A stretch of 64,000 nt of DNA from Empedobacter stercoris (lineage in GTDB: Bacteria; Bacteroidota; Bacteroidia; Flavobacteriales; Weeksellaceae). Below are positions 1-7,235 of this stretch, in pieces. A program made the position numbers and the translations under genes. The notes below the pieces were generated by a model. That model did not search any database, had not been told where the DNA came from, and saw nothing but the letters and a program-made list of their open reading frames with translations. The stretch covers positions 118,729 to 182,728 of the forward strand of contig NZ_JACXZC010000002.1 of NCBI RefSeq assembly GCF_020281205.1, written 5' to 3'. The number at the start of each line of letters is the position of its first letter. The stretch's first letter is position 1.

Positions 1-2
1 CT

Positions 3-36
3 AAAAATCCGTTAATAATAATTAACGGATTTTTTA
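3..36. terminator. Intrinsic terminator of an upstream gene
   Basis: A perfect 14-bp stem (AAAAATCCGTTAAT with its complement) closes a 4-nt loop and runs into T residues. It presumably ends a gene outside the left edge. The symmetric A/T flanks would let it work in both directions. Confidence 0.75.
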
Positions 37-113
37 TTCATTAAAGACAGTAAGGTTTTTGTATAGTTAATCTATTGTTAATAAAATGGTTAGTGTCTTT
101 TTGAAATGTTTGT

Positions 114-136
114 AGTGTATAAAATACACTTTTTTT
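114..136 (+). terminator. Hairpin with T-tract upstream of satP
   Basis: The arms AGTGTAT and ATACACT (7 bp, AAA loop) are followed by seven T residues. The hairpin lies about 60 nt before the satP start and about 80 nt after the terminator at the left edge. It could be an attenuator in the satP leader or the end of a short transcript. I could not place a satP promoter firmly on either side of it. Confidence 0.4.
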
Positions 137-196
137 GAATAAAATGTTTTTTATTTATTATTTTCAGATTATTATTGTCTTTAAATAATAAATAAG

Positions 197-763
197 ATGA
201 ATAATATTTACTCAATTAAAGACCAAACAGCAAATCCTGGACCGCTTGGTTTGTATGGATTTGCCATGACTACAATTTTACTAAATATTCATAACGCAGG
301 TTTTTTTCCCGTCAATAGTATGATCATGGGAATGGGAGTTTTCTTTGGAGGCGGAGCGCAGTTTGTAGCTGGAGTGATGGAATGGAAAAAAGGAAATAAC
401 TTTGGTAGCATTGCTTTTATGTCTTATGGAGCATTTTGGTTATCACTTGTTTTTACTTGGTTAGCACCAATGTTTGGAGTGGAAAAAGCCGACGGAAATT
501 CGATGGGTTGCTATTTAGGAATGTGGGGGTTTTTTACATTAATTAATTTTTTACAAACGTTAAAAGGTAGTTTGGTTGGTAAATTACTATTTGGATCATT
601 AACCTTATTATTCTTTTTATTGGCTGCTGCAAACTTTACGGGTGACGAAGCTATTCTAAATTTTGCTGGTTGGACTGGAATTATTTGTGGATTTATAGCT
701 TTTTACGAAGCATCGGCTATTATGATTAATCAGAAGTACGAAAAAACAATTCTTCCATTGTAA
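197..763 (+). CDS. satP: SatP/YaaH-family acetate (succinate) transporter
   Basis: A 188-residue inner-membrane protein of the GPR1/FUN34/YaaH (AceTr) family, which moves acetate and sometimes succinate with protons. The family signature is near the N terminus (NPGPLGLYGFAMTT, about residues 13-26). About six hydrophobic segments follow, with the usual glycine-rich stretch GMGVFFGGGAQFVAG after the first. The length matches the family (about 190-200 aa), so the gene looks complete. It stands alone: a terminator-like hairpin precedes it and a strong bidirectional terminator follows. The ATG is the only plausible start and has no Shine-Dalgarno sequence, as is usual in this phylum. Substrate preference is inferred from the family only. 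Confidence 0.88.
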   Translation: MNNIYSIKDQTANPGPLGLYGFAMTTILLNIHNAGFFPVNSMIMGMGVFFGGGAQFVAGVMEWKKGNNFGSIAFMSYGAFWLSLVFTWLAPMFGVEKADGNSMGCYLGMWGFFTLINFLQTLKGSLVGKLLFGSLTLLFFLLAAANFTGDEAILNFAGWTGIICGFIAFYEASAIMINQKYEKTILPL

Positions 764-778
764 AATAAACATAAAAAA

Positions 779-810
779 AATCCTTTCGCAAAACTGCGAA
801 AGGATTTTTT
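779..810. terminator. Bidirectional terminator, satP / glsB-like gene
   Basis: TCCTTTCGC (781-789) pairs perfectly with GCGAAAGGA (796-804) around a 6-nt loop, with A residues before and T residues after. It sits between two convergent genes and can serve both. Confidence 0.9.
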
Positions 811-827
811 TTATAAAGAATAACGAA

Positions 828-1139
828 TTATTTATTAAACATTGGTGCTAAAAATTTTTTCCAAATAAATAGTAAAATCAACTCTCCTAAAATAGAGAAC
901 ATCCAATCAAATGGATTAAAGAAACTTATTTCTCCATCATGAGAAATTCCTAATATAGTTCGCATATAAGCTCCTAAATAAGTACCAACAATACCAATTA
1001 AAGCTGTTACCCAAAAACCTCCTGGATCTTTTCCTGGCATGATGGCTTTTGCAATTCCTGCATAAATAAGCCCGAAAACAAGGTAAACTAAGAAGCTCTA
1101 AACTCCTGTAATAGTCAACATAATAAATGAAGTTGTCAT
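828..1139 (-). pseudogene. GlsB/YeaQ/YmgE family membrane protein, broken by an in-frame TAG
   Basis: Small membrane proteins of the GlsB/YeaQ/YmgE (transglycosylase-associated) family have a first hydrophobic segment followed by a PGKDPGGF-type motif. Here the motif (MPGKDPGGFWVT) starts at 1040. Reading the same frame upstream to an ATG at 1139 gives the missing first segment (SFLVYLVFGLIYAGIAKAI), but codon 14 is TAG (1100-1098). The full frame is 104 codons, normal for the family. Between the TAG and the Met at 1040 there is no ATG, GTG or TTG in frame, so restart would give a 70-residue protein without its first membrane helix. A single change such as TGG to TAG would explain it. The cause may be a real nonsense mutation or a base-call error. 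I see no sign of stop-codon recoding. Confidence 0.72.
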
Positions 1140-1231
1140 CATAATTAATTAATAATATTTTTAAAGGTTGTAAAATAATGTTAAGTAAAACTTAACTAAA
1201 ATCGTTCCAAAAAGATAAGAAAACTTTTTTG

Positions 1232-1239
1232 TATTTTTG
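1232..1239 (+). promoter_or_regulatory. Putative -7 box of glmM
   Basis: TATTTTTG matches the Bacteroidota TAnnTTTG -7 element, 22 nt before the chosen glmM ATG. A -33 TTG is not obvious. The box overlaps the longer alternative reading frame that begins at 1229, which supports the start at 1262. Confidence 0.45.
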
Positions 1240-1261
1240 TATTACTTATAAAATAAATTAT

Positions 1262-2644
1262 ATGTCTTTAATAAAATCAATTTCGGGTTTTCGTGGAACA
1301 ATCGGAGGAAAGCCAGGAGATAACTTAACGCCCATTGATGCAGTAAAATTTGCTGCTGCTTACGGAACATGGTTAAAAAATCAATCAACTCAATCAGAGT
1401 ACAAAGTGATTGTTGGCCGTGATGCTCGTATTTCAGGTCAAATGGTTTCTCAATTAGTTTGTTCTACTTTACAGGGATTGGGTATAAATGTCGTTGATTT
1501 AGGATTGTCTACTACCCCGACAGTCGAAGTAATGGTAACACATTTACACGCAGATGGAGGAATAATCTTAACAGCTTCTCATAATCCAAAAGAATGGAAT
1601 GCTTTGAAATTGTTAAATGCCAAAGGTGAATTTGTTTCTGCTGAAGATGGTGCACAAATTTTAGCTTTTGCTGATAAAGACGATTATACATTTGCAGAAG
1701 TCGATAATTTAGGATTTTACGAAACATTTGATGATGCAATTGACTTACATATCGAGAAAATTTTATCTTTACCTTTAGTTGACGCAGAAGCTATCCGTAA
1801 CAAAAATTTTAAAGTTGCAATTGATGCAGTAAATTCGACTGGAGGAATAGCAATTCCCAAGTTGTTACAACGCTTAGGAGTGATTCATTACGATATGTAT
1901 TGTGAACCAAACGGACATTTTCCACACAATCCAGAACCGTTAAAAGAACATTTAGGCGATATCTGTCAAAAGGTGGTTGATGAACAAGCAGATTTTGGAA
2001 TTGTGGTTGATCCAGATGTAGATCGTTTGGCGATTATAGATGAAAAGGGTGAAATGTTTGGTGAAGAATATACATTGGTTGCAGTGGCAGATTATGTATT
2101 GTCCAAAACACCTTCAGCAACGGTTTCTAATTTATCTTCTTCTCGTGCTTTACGCGATGTGACGGAGAAATATGGTCAAAAATATTCACCTTCAGCAGTT
2201 GGAGAAGTGAATGTTGTGGTAGAGATGAAAAATGTTGAAGCTAAAATTGGCGGAGAAGGTAACGGAGGAATTATTTATCCAGAATTACACTACGGACGCG
2301 ACTCTTTAGTTGGTATCGCTTTATTCTTGACACATTTAGCTGAACGAAATATTCCAGTTTCTGAATTGAGAGCATCTTATCCTGCTTATTTTATGGCAAA
2401 AAAGAAAATCGAATTAACTCCAGAAATTAACGTAGACGAATTGTTAATGAAGATTCAAGAAGTTTACAAAAATGAAGAAATCAACACTGTTGATGGTGTT
2501 AAAATAGATTTTCCAACCGAATGGGTTCACTTAAGAAAATCGAACACAGAGCCAATTATTCGTATTTACACAGAAAGTACTTCAGAAGAAAATGCGAATA
2601 AATTAGCAGATAAAATGATCGAAAGTATCAAAAATATTATTTAA
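1262..2644 (+). CDS. glmM: Phosphoglucosamine mutase (alpha-D-phosphohexomutase family)
   Basis: A 460-residue cytoplasmic phosphohexomutase, taken as GlmM, which turns glucosamine-6-P into glucosamine-1-P for UDP-GlcNAc, peptidoglycan and LPS. All four family loops are visible: the catalytic TASHNP (phospho-Ser about residue 106), the metal site DPDVDR, the sugar loop GGEGNGG, and the C-terminal phosphate loop RKSNTEP. The frame is open from 1229, but the extra 11 residues (MYFCITYKINY) are not family-like and overlap the promoter box, so I start at MSLIKSISGFRG. It is a single gene followed by its own terminator. Family members overlap in substrate use, so phosphogluco- or phosphomannomutase activity is the alternative. 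Confidence 0.88.
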   Translation: MSLIKSISGFRGTIGGKPGDNLTPIDAVKFAAAYGTWLKNQSTQSEYKVIVGRDARISGQMVSQLVCSTLQGLGINVVDLGLSTTPTVEVMVTHLHADGGIILTASHNPKEWNALKLLNAKGEFVSAEDGAQILAFADKDDYTFAEVDNLGFYETFDDAIDLHIEKILSLPLVDAEAIRNKNFKVAIDAVNSTGGIAIPKLLQRLGVIHYDMYCEPNGHFPHNPEPLKEHLGDICQKVVDEQADFGIVVDPDVDRLAIIDEKGEMFGEEYTLVAVADYVLSKTPSATVSNLSSSRALRDVTEKYGQKYSPSAVGEVNVVVEMKNVEAKIGGEGNGGIIYPELHYGRDSLVGIALFLTHLAERNIPVSELRASYPAYFMAKKKIELTPEINVDELLMKIQEVYKNEEINTVDGVKIDFPTEWVHLRKSNTEPIIRIYTESTSEENANKLADKMIESIKNII

Positions 2645-2670
2645 AACAATCTGTTTTAATTGTTTAATAA

Positions 2671-2714
2671 ATGTGCAAAACTCTAACAATTCGTTGTGAA
2701 TTTTGCACATTTTA
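2671..2714 (+). terminator. glmM terminator
   Basis: ATGTGCAAAA (2671-2680) pairs with TTTTGCACAT (2701-2710). An inner hairpin ACAA-TTCG-TTGT (2686-2697) has a UUCG tetraloop. T residues follow. The 3' arm also supplies the possible -33 TTTTG of the next promoter. Confidence 0.75.
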
Positions 2715-2731
2715 TTTTGTAAATTAGTTTG
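2701..2731 (+). promoter_or_regulatory. Putative promoter of the TPR gene
   Basis: TTTTG (2701-2705), 18 nt, then TTAGTTTG (2724-2731; 7 of 8 to TAnnTTTG), only 5 nt before the ATG at 2737. The -33 element lies in the 3' arm of the glmM terminator. The message would have almost no leader. Confidence 0.45.
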
Positions 2732-2736
2732 ATATT

Positions 2737-4116
2737 ATGGACGAAGATTTTTTTAATAACGAACTGATTGAACGTTTTGAACAAATGCTTGAGAATCGTG
2801 AGTATAAATATTACGATTCGGAAGATTTGGTTGAAATAATTGAATTCTACATTGAAGTAAATGATAGCGAATATGCCAAACGTGCATTGGATTTCGCAGA
2901 AAAAATGCATCCCGAAAATGTAGAAATCAAGATCAAGAAGATAGAATATCTACTTTTGATTAATGAGTTGAAACGTTCGGCGAAATTAATTCAAGATCTG
3001 GAAGAAGTTGCTGCTAATGAATTGGATTATTTATTGGTACAGGCACGTTTTTGGGGAATGAAAAATATGCCTCGAAAAGCCATTGGCTTTTACGAAGATG
3101 CATTGTTGATAGATGACGAAGAAACAGATTTTATTTGCAATTGTATCGGGAATGAATACTTGAATTTAGATGAGGTTTATTCAGCTTTAATCGCATTTAG
3201 AAAGGCATTAAAATTTAATCCAGAAAATGATTATTCTTTTTATTCGATCATACAATGTTTCGAAGATATTCATAATCCAGATGAATGCATTGATTTCTTG
3301 CAGGATTTTATCGATGATAACCCTTATTCAGAAGTTGCTTGGTTGCAACTTGGTATGTTGTATAATCACAAAAAAATGTATAAAGAAGCCATAAATGCTT
3401 TAGATTATGTGATTGCAATAAATCCAAGTTCTATAGCTGGTCATGCGAATAAAGCGCTTTCTTATGAGGAATTGAAAAATTTCAATAAAGCTATTGAGAT
3501 ATTAGAAGAAACTTTAGAATTTGATGATTTTCCAGCTGTGACGTATTTTAAAATTGGTGAATTATACGAGAAATTAGAAAAACCTCAAAAAGCCCTAAAA
3601 GCCTATCATATTGCGATAAAAGAAGATCCACAATTGGATAAAGCTTGGGCAAAATCTGCCGCTTTGTATGATAAGATGGGAAATTTGGATGGAGCAGAAT
3701 ATTACATTCAACGCGCCATTGAATTAAGTGACGATAATTCTGAATATTACACCAATTCAGTTTATTATTTCTTGAAACAAATGAAGTTTGAGGAAGCAGT
3801 AAGATGTTTAGCAAAATTAGTTGAACTAAAACCTCTTGTTTTTAATACATGGTTTGCGTATGTAGAAACTTTAATTGCAATTGGCGAATATGAACAAGCA
3901 ATTGAGATTTTATTAATAGGTGCTTTGAAGAATTTTAACCGTGCCGAATTTTTCTATCAATTAAGTAATGTTTATTATTTGATTGATGAGGAGCAATTAG
4001 GAAATGAAGCATTACGAAATGCTTTGAATATGGATAGTACAATCAAAGAAATAATGTTTGAAAATTATCCTATTCTTCAAGATAAAATAAAAAATATCTC
4101 TGAAGATGATGATTAA
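2737..4116 (+). CDS. Tetratricopeptide repeat protein
   Basis: A 459-residue acidic protein with no signal peptide or membrane segment, so probably cytoplasmic. From about residue 60 to 440 it is built of degenerate TPR units: alternating helices with the typical A/G-x2-Y/F pattern, such as LGMLYNHKKMYKEAINAL and IGELYEKLEKPQKALKAYHIAI. TPR arrays bind other proteins. No enzymatic domain is attached and the partner cannot be named from sequence. The gene is monocistronic, between the glmM terminator and a bidirectional terminator shared with the convergent phosphate transporter. The length is normal for single-gene flavobacterial TPR proteins. Confidence 0.85.
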   Translation: MDEDFFNNELIERFEQMLENREYKYYDSEDLVEIIEFYIEVNDSEYAKRALDFAEKMHPENVEIKIKKIEYLLLINELKRSAKLIQDLEEVAANELDYLLVQARFWGMKNMPRKAIGFYEDALLIDDEETDFICNCIGNEYLNLDEVYSALIAFRKALKFNPENDYSFYSIIQCFEDIHNPDECIDFLQDFIDDNPYSEVAWLQLGMLYNHKKMYKEAINALDYVIAINPSSIAGHANKALSYEELKNFNKAIEILEETLEFDDFPAVTYFKIGELYEKLEKPQKALKAYHIAIKEDPQLDKAWAKSAALYDKMGNLDGAEYYIQRAIELSDDNSEYYTNSVYYFLKQMKFEEAVRCLAKLVELKPLVFNTWFAYVETLIAIGEYEQAIEILLIGALKNFNRAEFFYQLSNVYYLIDEEQLGNEALRNALNMDSTIKEIMFENYPILQDKIKNISEDDD

Positions 4117-4123
4117 TTAAATC

Positions 4124-4155
4124 AAAATAGGCTGCCCAAATTGGCAGCCTATTTT
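4124..4155. terminator. Bidirectional terminator, TPR gene / pit
   Basis: AAAATAGGCTGCC pairs with GGCAGCCTATTTT around CAAATT. The A-run and T-run flanks serve the two convergent genes. Confidence 0.92.
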
Positions 4156-4177
4156 ATTATGTTTTAAATTATTGTTT

Positions 4178-5275
4178 TTAGAAAAATAATGAGAATAAGT
4201 AGTAAAAACCACTTGCTATAAGTGCAGAAACAGGAATTGTCAAAATCCAAGCCCAAAGTAAACTTATTGTTACACCCCAACGAACAGCAGAAACTCTTTT
4301 CACCATTCCAACACCAATGATAGAGCCTGTGATAACGTGTGTTGTTGATACAGGCATTTTGATGTGTTCTGTAAAGAATAATGTAATTGCTGAAGCTGTT
4401 TGTGCAGTAAAACCTTCGATAGGGGTTATTTTTGTAATTTTGTTACCCATTGTTTTAAGAATTTTCATTCCTCCTCCTAATGTTCCTAAAGCGATTGCGG
4501 AGAAACATAAAATTGGCACCCAATCATGAATATCAGTACTACTTGAAGTGATGAACCAATCTTTCCAATGAAAGATATCATTCAAAACCCAGTCATTCAT
4601 ATCAGTATTTGCAATGGCAGTTTGGTTTGCAAGTAAAGCGAACGTGATTACTCCCATTACTTTTTGCGAATCATTTAATCCATGACCAATACTTAGCATA
4701 GCAGAAGAAAGCAATTGCAATTTTTTGAACCATGCATCAGCTTTATGTGGTTTAGCATTTCTACAAAGATTAAGTGTGATAATGTAAATTACGTTTCCGG
4801 CAATTAAACCAATAATCGGTGCAACAAAGATGAAAGCAATTATGGTTAAAATAATTGTACTGTTAACAGCTGAAAAATCGAAACCAGTTGCAGCTAAAGC
4901 ACCTCCAGCTAATCCTCCAATTAACGTATGCGAGGAAGAGGAAGGAATACCTAATTTCCATGTTAAAATATTCCAAGTAATTGCAGCAGATAGTGCGGCC
5001 ATAACGACAACAGATGGATTAGATCCAAATGCTACAACGACATCTTCTTTAATAATTTTAGCGATTGTATCTGCGACTCCAAATTCTCCGATGATATATT
5101 TTGCTATGAAAAAGGCAACAAAGTTGAAAAATGCAGCCCAAATAACTGCTTGAATTGGAGTGAGTACTTTAGTTGTAACGACTGTTGCAATAGAGTTTGC
5201 GGCATCATGAAAACCATTCAAGAAATCAAATAAAATGGCTAAGCCGATAATGATAAATAATACAGTTAGTTGCAT
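4178..5275 (-). CDS. pit: Inorganic phosphate transporter, PiT family (copy 1)
   Basis: A 365-residue inner-membrane PiT symporter (phosphate with a cation). Both halves of the duplicated PiT signature are present: GFHDAANSIATVVTTKVLTP near the N terminus and GHGLNDSQKVMG in the middle. The serine-rich loop GIPSSSSHTLIGG and its partner MPVSTTHVITGS are also present. About ten hydrophobic segments can be counted and the length is typical. It is a close tandem paralogue of the next gene upstream (5378-6484) but has its own TAAATTTG promoter box 4 nt before the ATG and lies beyond that gene's terminator, so it may be expressed separately. Whether it moves phosphate or another oxyanion is a family-based inference. 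Confidence 0.9.
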   Translation of the reverse strand: MQLTVLFIIIGLAILFDFLNGFHDAANSIATVVTTKVLTPIQAVIWAAFFNFVAFFIAKYIIGEFGVADTIAKIIKEDVVVAFGSNPSVVVMAALSAAITWNILTWKLGIPSSSSHTLIGGLAGGALAATGFDFSAVNSTIILTIIAFIFVAPIIGLIAGNVIYIITLNLCRNAKPHKADAWFKKLQLLSSAMLSIGHGLNDSQKVMGVITFALLANQTAIANTDMNDWVLNDIFHWKDWFITSSSTDIHDWVPILCFSAIALGTLGGGMKILKTMGNKITKITPIEGFTAQTASAITLFFTEHIKMPVSTTHVITGSIIGVGMVKRVSAVRWGVTISLLWAWILTIPVSALIASGFYYLFSLFF

Positions 5276-5279
5276 TGCG

Positions 5280-5287
5280 CAAATTTA
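5280..5287 (-). promoter_or_regulatory. -7 box of pit copy 1, leaderless candidate
   Basis: On the minus strand TAAATTTG is followed by CGCA and then the ATG. A start site a few bases after the box would fall on or beside the initiation codon. The -33 element is weak. Confidence 0.5.
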
Positions 5288-5337
5288 ACAATTTCTTAAT
5301 TTTAAAATGTCGATTTTGTAAAAATATTTTAAATAAA

Positions 5338-5363
5338 AAAGGAGCTTAATTTTAAGCTCCTTT
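5338..5363 (-). terminator. Terminator of pit copy 2
   Basis: AAAGGAGCTTA and its complement form an 11-bp stem with a 4-nt loop. Reading the minus strand, the stem runs into TTTTTT, so it ends the DUF47-pit transcript before pit copy 1. Confidence 0.85.
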
Positions 5364-5377
5364 AGAAATATAATGTG

Positions 5378-6484
5378 TTATATAAATAATGTGACAACGT
5401 AGTAAATTAATGCAGCTAATAGCGCTGAAACTGGAATGGTTAGTACCCATGCCCAAAGTAAACTAATTGTTACTCCCCAACGTACTGCAGAAACACGTTT
5501 TGTTAAACCAACACCAATGATAGATCCTGTGATGGTATGTGTTGTAGAAACTGGGATTCCGAAATGTTCAGAAATGTAAAGTGTCATTGCACCAGAAGTT
5601 TCAGCAACTACACCTTCTAATGGTGTAACTTTTGTAATCTTAGATCCCATTGTTTTGATGATTTTCCATCCTCCACCCATCGTACCTAAAGCGATTACGA
5701 TAAAAGATGTAATAGGAACCCATCCCCAATGCGCAACAAAATACTGAAATTTATCTTCAGCTTGCATGTATTCTGGATCAAAATCCACATTCATATGGTA
5801 AAAAATCACTGCAGCTCCAATGATACCCATTACTTTTTGCGCATCATTCATACCGTGTCCTAAAGAGAATAGGGCAGAAGAGACTAATTGTAATTTCTTG
5901 AACCACCATTCAGCTCTTGCGGGTTTTGCTTTTTTACAAATATGAAGTGTAAGAATGGTTAAAATCGATGCGATAATCATACCGATTAAAGGTGCTAAAA
6001 CGATAAAGCAAATAATTGGAATTACTTTTTTGTAAACAATCACATCTTCTCCGCCTGCTGAAAAACCTCCTGCGTGCGCAAGTGCAGCACCAATAAATCC
6101 TCCAATCAATGTATGAGAAGAAGAAGATGGTATACCGAATTTCCAAGTCAAAAGATTCCATGAAATGGCAGCGATAATTCCAGCAAGAATAACTTCTAAA
6201 GTAATAAAGTTCTCATTTACTGATTTAGCAATCGTATTACCGATTTTAAATTCTCCAATCCAATAAACTGAAATAAAGTAGGCAGCAAAGTTAAATACAG
6301 CAGCCCATAAAACAGCTTGGAAAGGGGTTAAAACCTTAGTTGCAACAATTGTCGCAATAGAATTTGCAGCGTCATGAAAACCATTAATATAATCAAAAAC
6401 AAATGCTAAGAAGATAATAGTAATCAATAAGATTCCTGGCGTAGACGTGAGCATGCTCGAAAACGCTGTGAAAAATTCAGTCAT
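5378..6484 (-). CDS. pit: Inorganic phosphate transporter, PiT family (copy 2)
   Basis: A 368-residue PiT membrane transporter with signatures GFHDAANSIATIVATKVLTP, GIPSSSSHTLIGGFIGAA, GHGMNDAQKVMGIIG and IPVSTTHTITGSIIGVG. It matches copy 1 along its whole length, including the identical tail SAVRWGVTISLLWAW, so the pair arose by tandem duplication. It begins 23 nt after the DUF47 gene with no terminator between, the usual DUF47-pit operon order, and ends at a strong terminator. DUF47/PhoU-like partners are thought to modulate PiT transport. This copy is therefore the better candidate for the regulated transporter. Confidence 0.9.
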   Translation of the reverse strand: MTEFFTAFSSMLTSTPGILLITIIFLAFVFDYINGFHDAANSIATIVATKVLTPFQAVLWAAVFNFAAYFISVYWIGEFKIGNTIAKSVNENFITLEVILAGIIAAISWNLLTWKFGIPSSSSHTLIGGFIGAALAHAGGFSAGGEDVIVYKKVIPIICFIVLAPLIGMIIASILTILTLHICKKAKPARAEWWFKKLQLVSSALFSLGHGMNDAQKVMGIIGAAVIFYHMNVDFDPEYMQAEDKFQYFVAHWGWVPITSFIVIALGTMGGGWKIIKTMGSKITKVTPLEGVVAETSGAMTLYISEHFGIPVSTTHTITGSIIGVGLTKRVSAVRWGVTISLLWAWVLTIPVSALLAALIYYVVTLFI

Positions 6485-6507
6485 ATCTTAATGTTTAAGA
6501 TTTAATT

Positions 6508-7152
6508 TTACGAATGTTTAACTGCTACTGCTTCTAATACATTTGCAACACTCTTACATTTATCTGTAGCAGATTCTAAAGAAGATAAAACCTCTTTGTA
6601 TTTGATGATGTTTTTAACATCTGTTTCGTTTTCGAAAATTTCTTGTACTGCTTTATCAAAAATACGATCAGATTTGTTTTCTAACTTATTGATACGTTCA
6701 CAAATTTCGTAAATACGATTCACGTTTCTCAAATCTTTCAACTGCTCGATTCCTTCACCGATTAATTGACAAGCTTCTAAATTAACAGCCGTAATTTTAC
6801 GAATAGACTTCGTGATTTTATCAACTTGATAAATATTGATGCGATTTGCTGCGCCATTCAAATTGTCAGCAACATAATCAATCGATTTTACCAATTGGTA
6901 AATATCTTCTCTGTCAAAAGGAGTAATAAAATTTTTGCTTAACTCTATATTTGTTTTTTGAGTTAAATATTCAATTTTACTTTCGATTTTAGATATTTGA
7001 GCAATGTAATCTTCGCGTTCCTCAATTGGAGCATTTACACATTCATGTAACAACTCAGCTAATTTGATTAAACTTTTTGAAGCCTCCTCAAACAAAGGAT
7101 AAAATACCTTATCCTTTGGAGTAAATAATTTGAAAAATGAGTTTACCGACAT
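6508..7152 (-). CDS. DUF47 (PhoU-like) protein
   Basis: A 214-residue all-helical soluble protein of the DUF47/YkaA/PhoU-like family, which accompanies PiT transporters. The start MSVNSFFKLFTPKDKVFYPLFEEAS is the typical family N terminus (FFxLFxPKDxxFxxLFE). The rest is long amphipathic helices with acidic heptad patterns (for example EREDYIAQISKIESKIEYL), as in PhoU three-helix bundles. It is the first gene of a two-gene unit with pit copy 2. A TAATTTTG box (7180-7173) lies about 20 nt upstream of the ATG. A regulatory or gating role on the transporter is inferred from gene pairing. Confidence 0.87.
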   Translation of the reverse strand: MSVNSFFKLFTPKDKVFYPLFEEASKSLIKLAELLHECVNAPIEEREDYIAQISKIESKIEYLTQKTNIELSKNFITPFDREDIYQLVKSIDYVADNLNGAANRINIYQVDKITKSIRKITAVNLEACQLIGEGIEQLKDLRNVNRIYEICERINKLENKSDRIFDKAVQEIFENETDVKNIIKYKEVLSSLESATDKCKSVANVLEAVAVKHS

Positions 7153-7172
7153 TTAAATAATGTTTTGAGGTG

Positions 7173-7180
7173 CAAAATTA
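7173..7180 (-). promoter_or_regulatory. Putative -7 box of the DUF47-pit operon
   Basis: TAATTTTG followed by CACC on the minus strand fits TAnnTTTG with the extended TTTGCA form seen at other promoters in this window. It lies 20 nt before the ATG. No clear -33 TTG. Confidence 0.4.
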
Positions 7181-7235
7181 AAGTAATTAATGTTAAGTTA
7201 ATGTAAAATTAATATGGTTTAAATCATTTAACTTA

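Noticed and set aside
1098..1100. Recoding of TAG (pyrrolysine or suppressor)
   Set aside because: No pyrrolysine system is expected in this phylum and nothing nearby suggests recoding; a nonsense mutation or base error is simpler.
4830..5153. Plus-strand open frame of 107 codons inside the pit gene
   Set aside because: It is antisense to a well-conserved PiT gene, with composition expected of a shadow frame. The same applies to the antisense frames in dnaK, serine hydrolase, large PiT and maeB regions.
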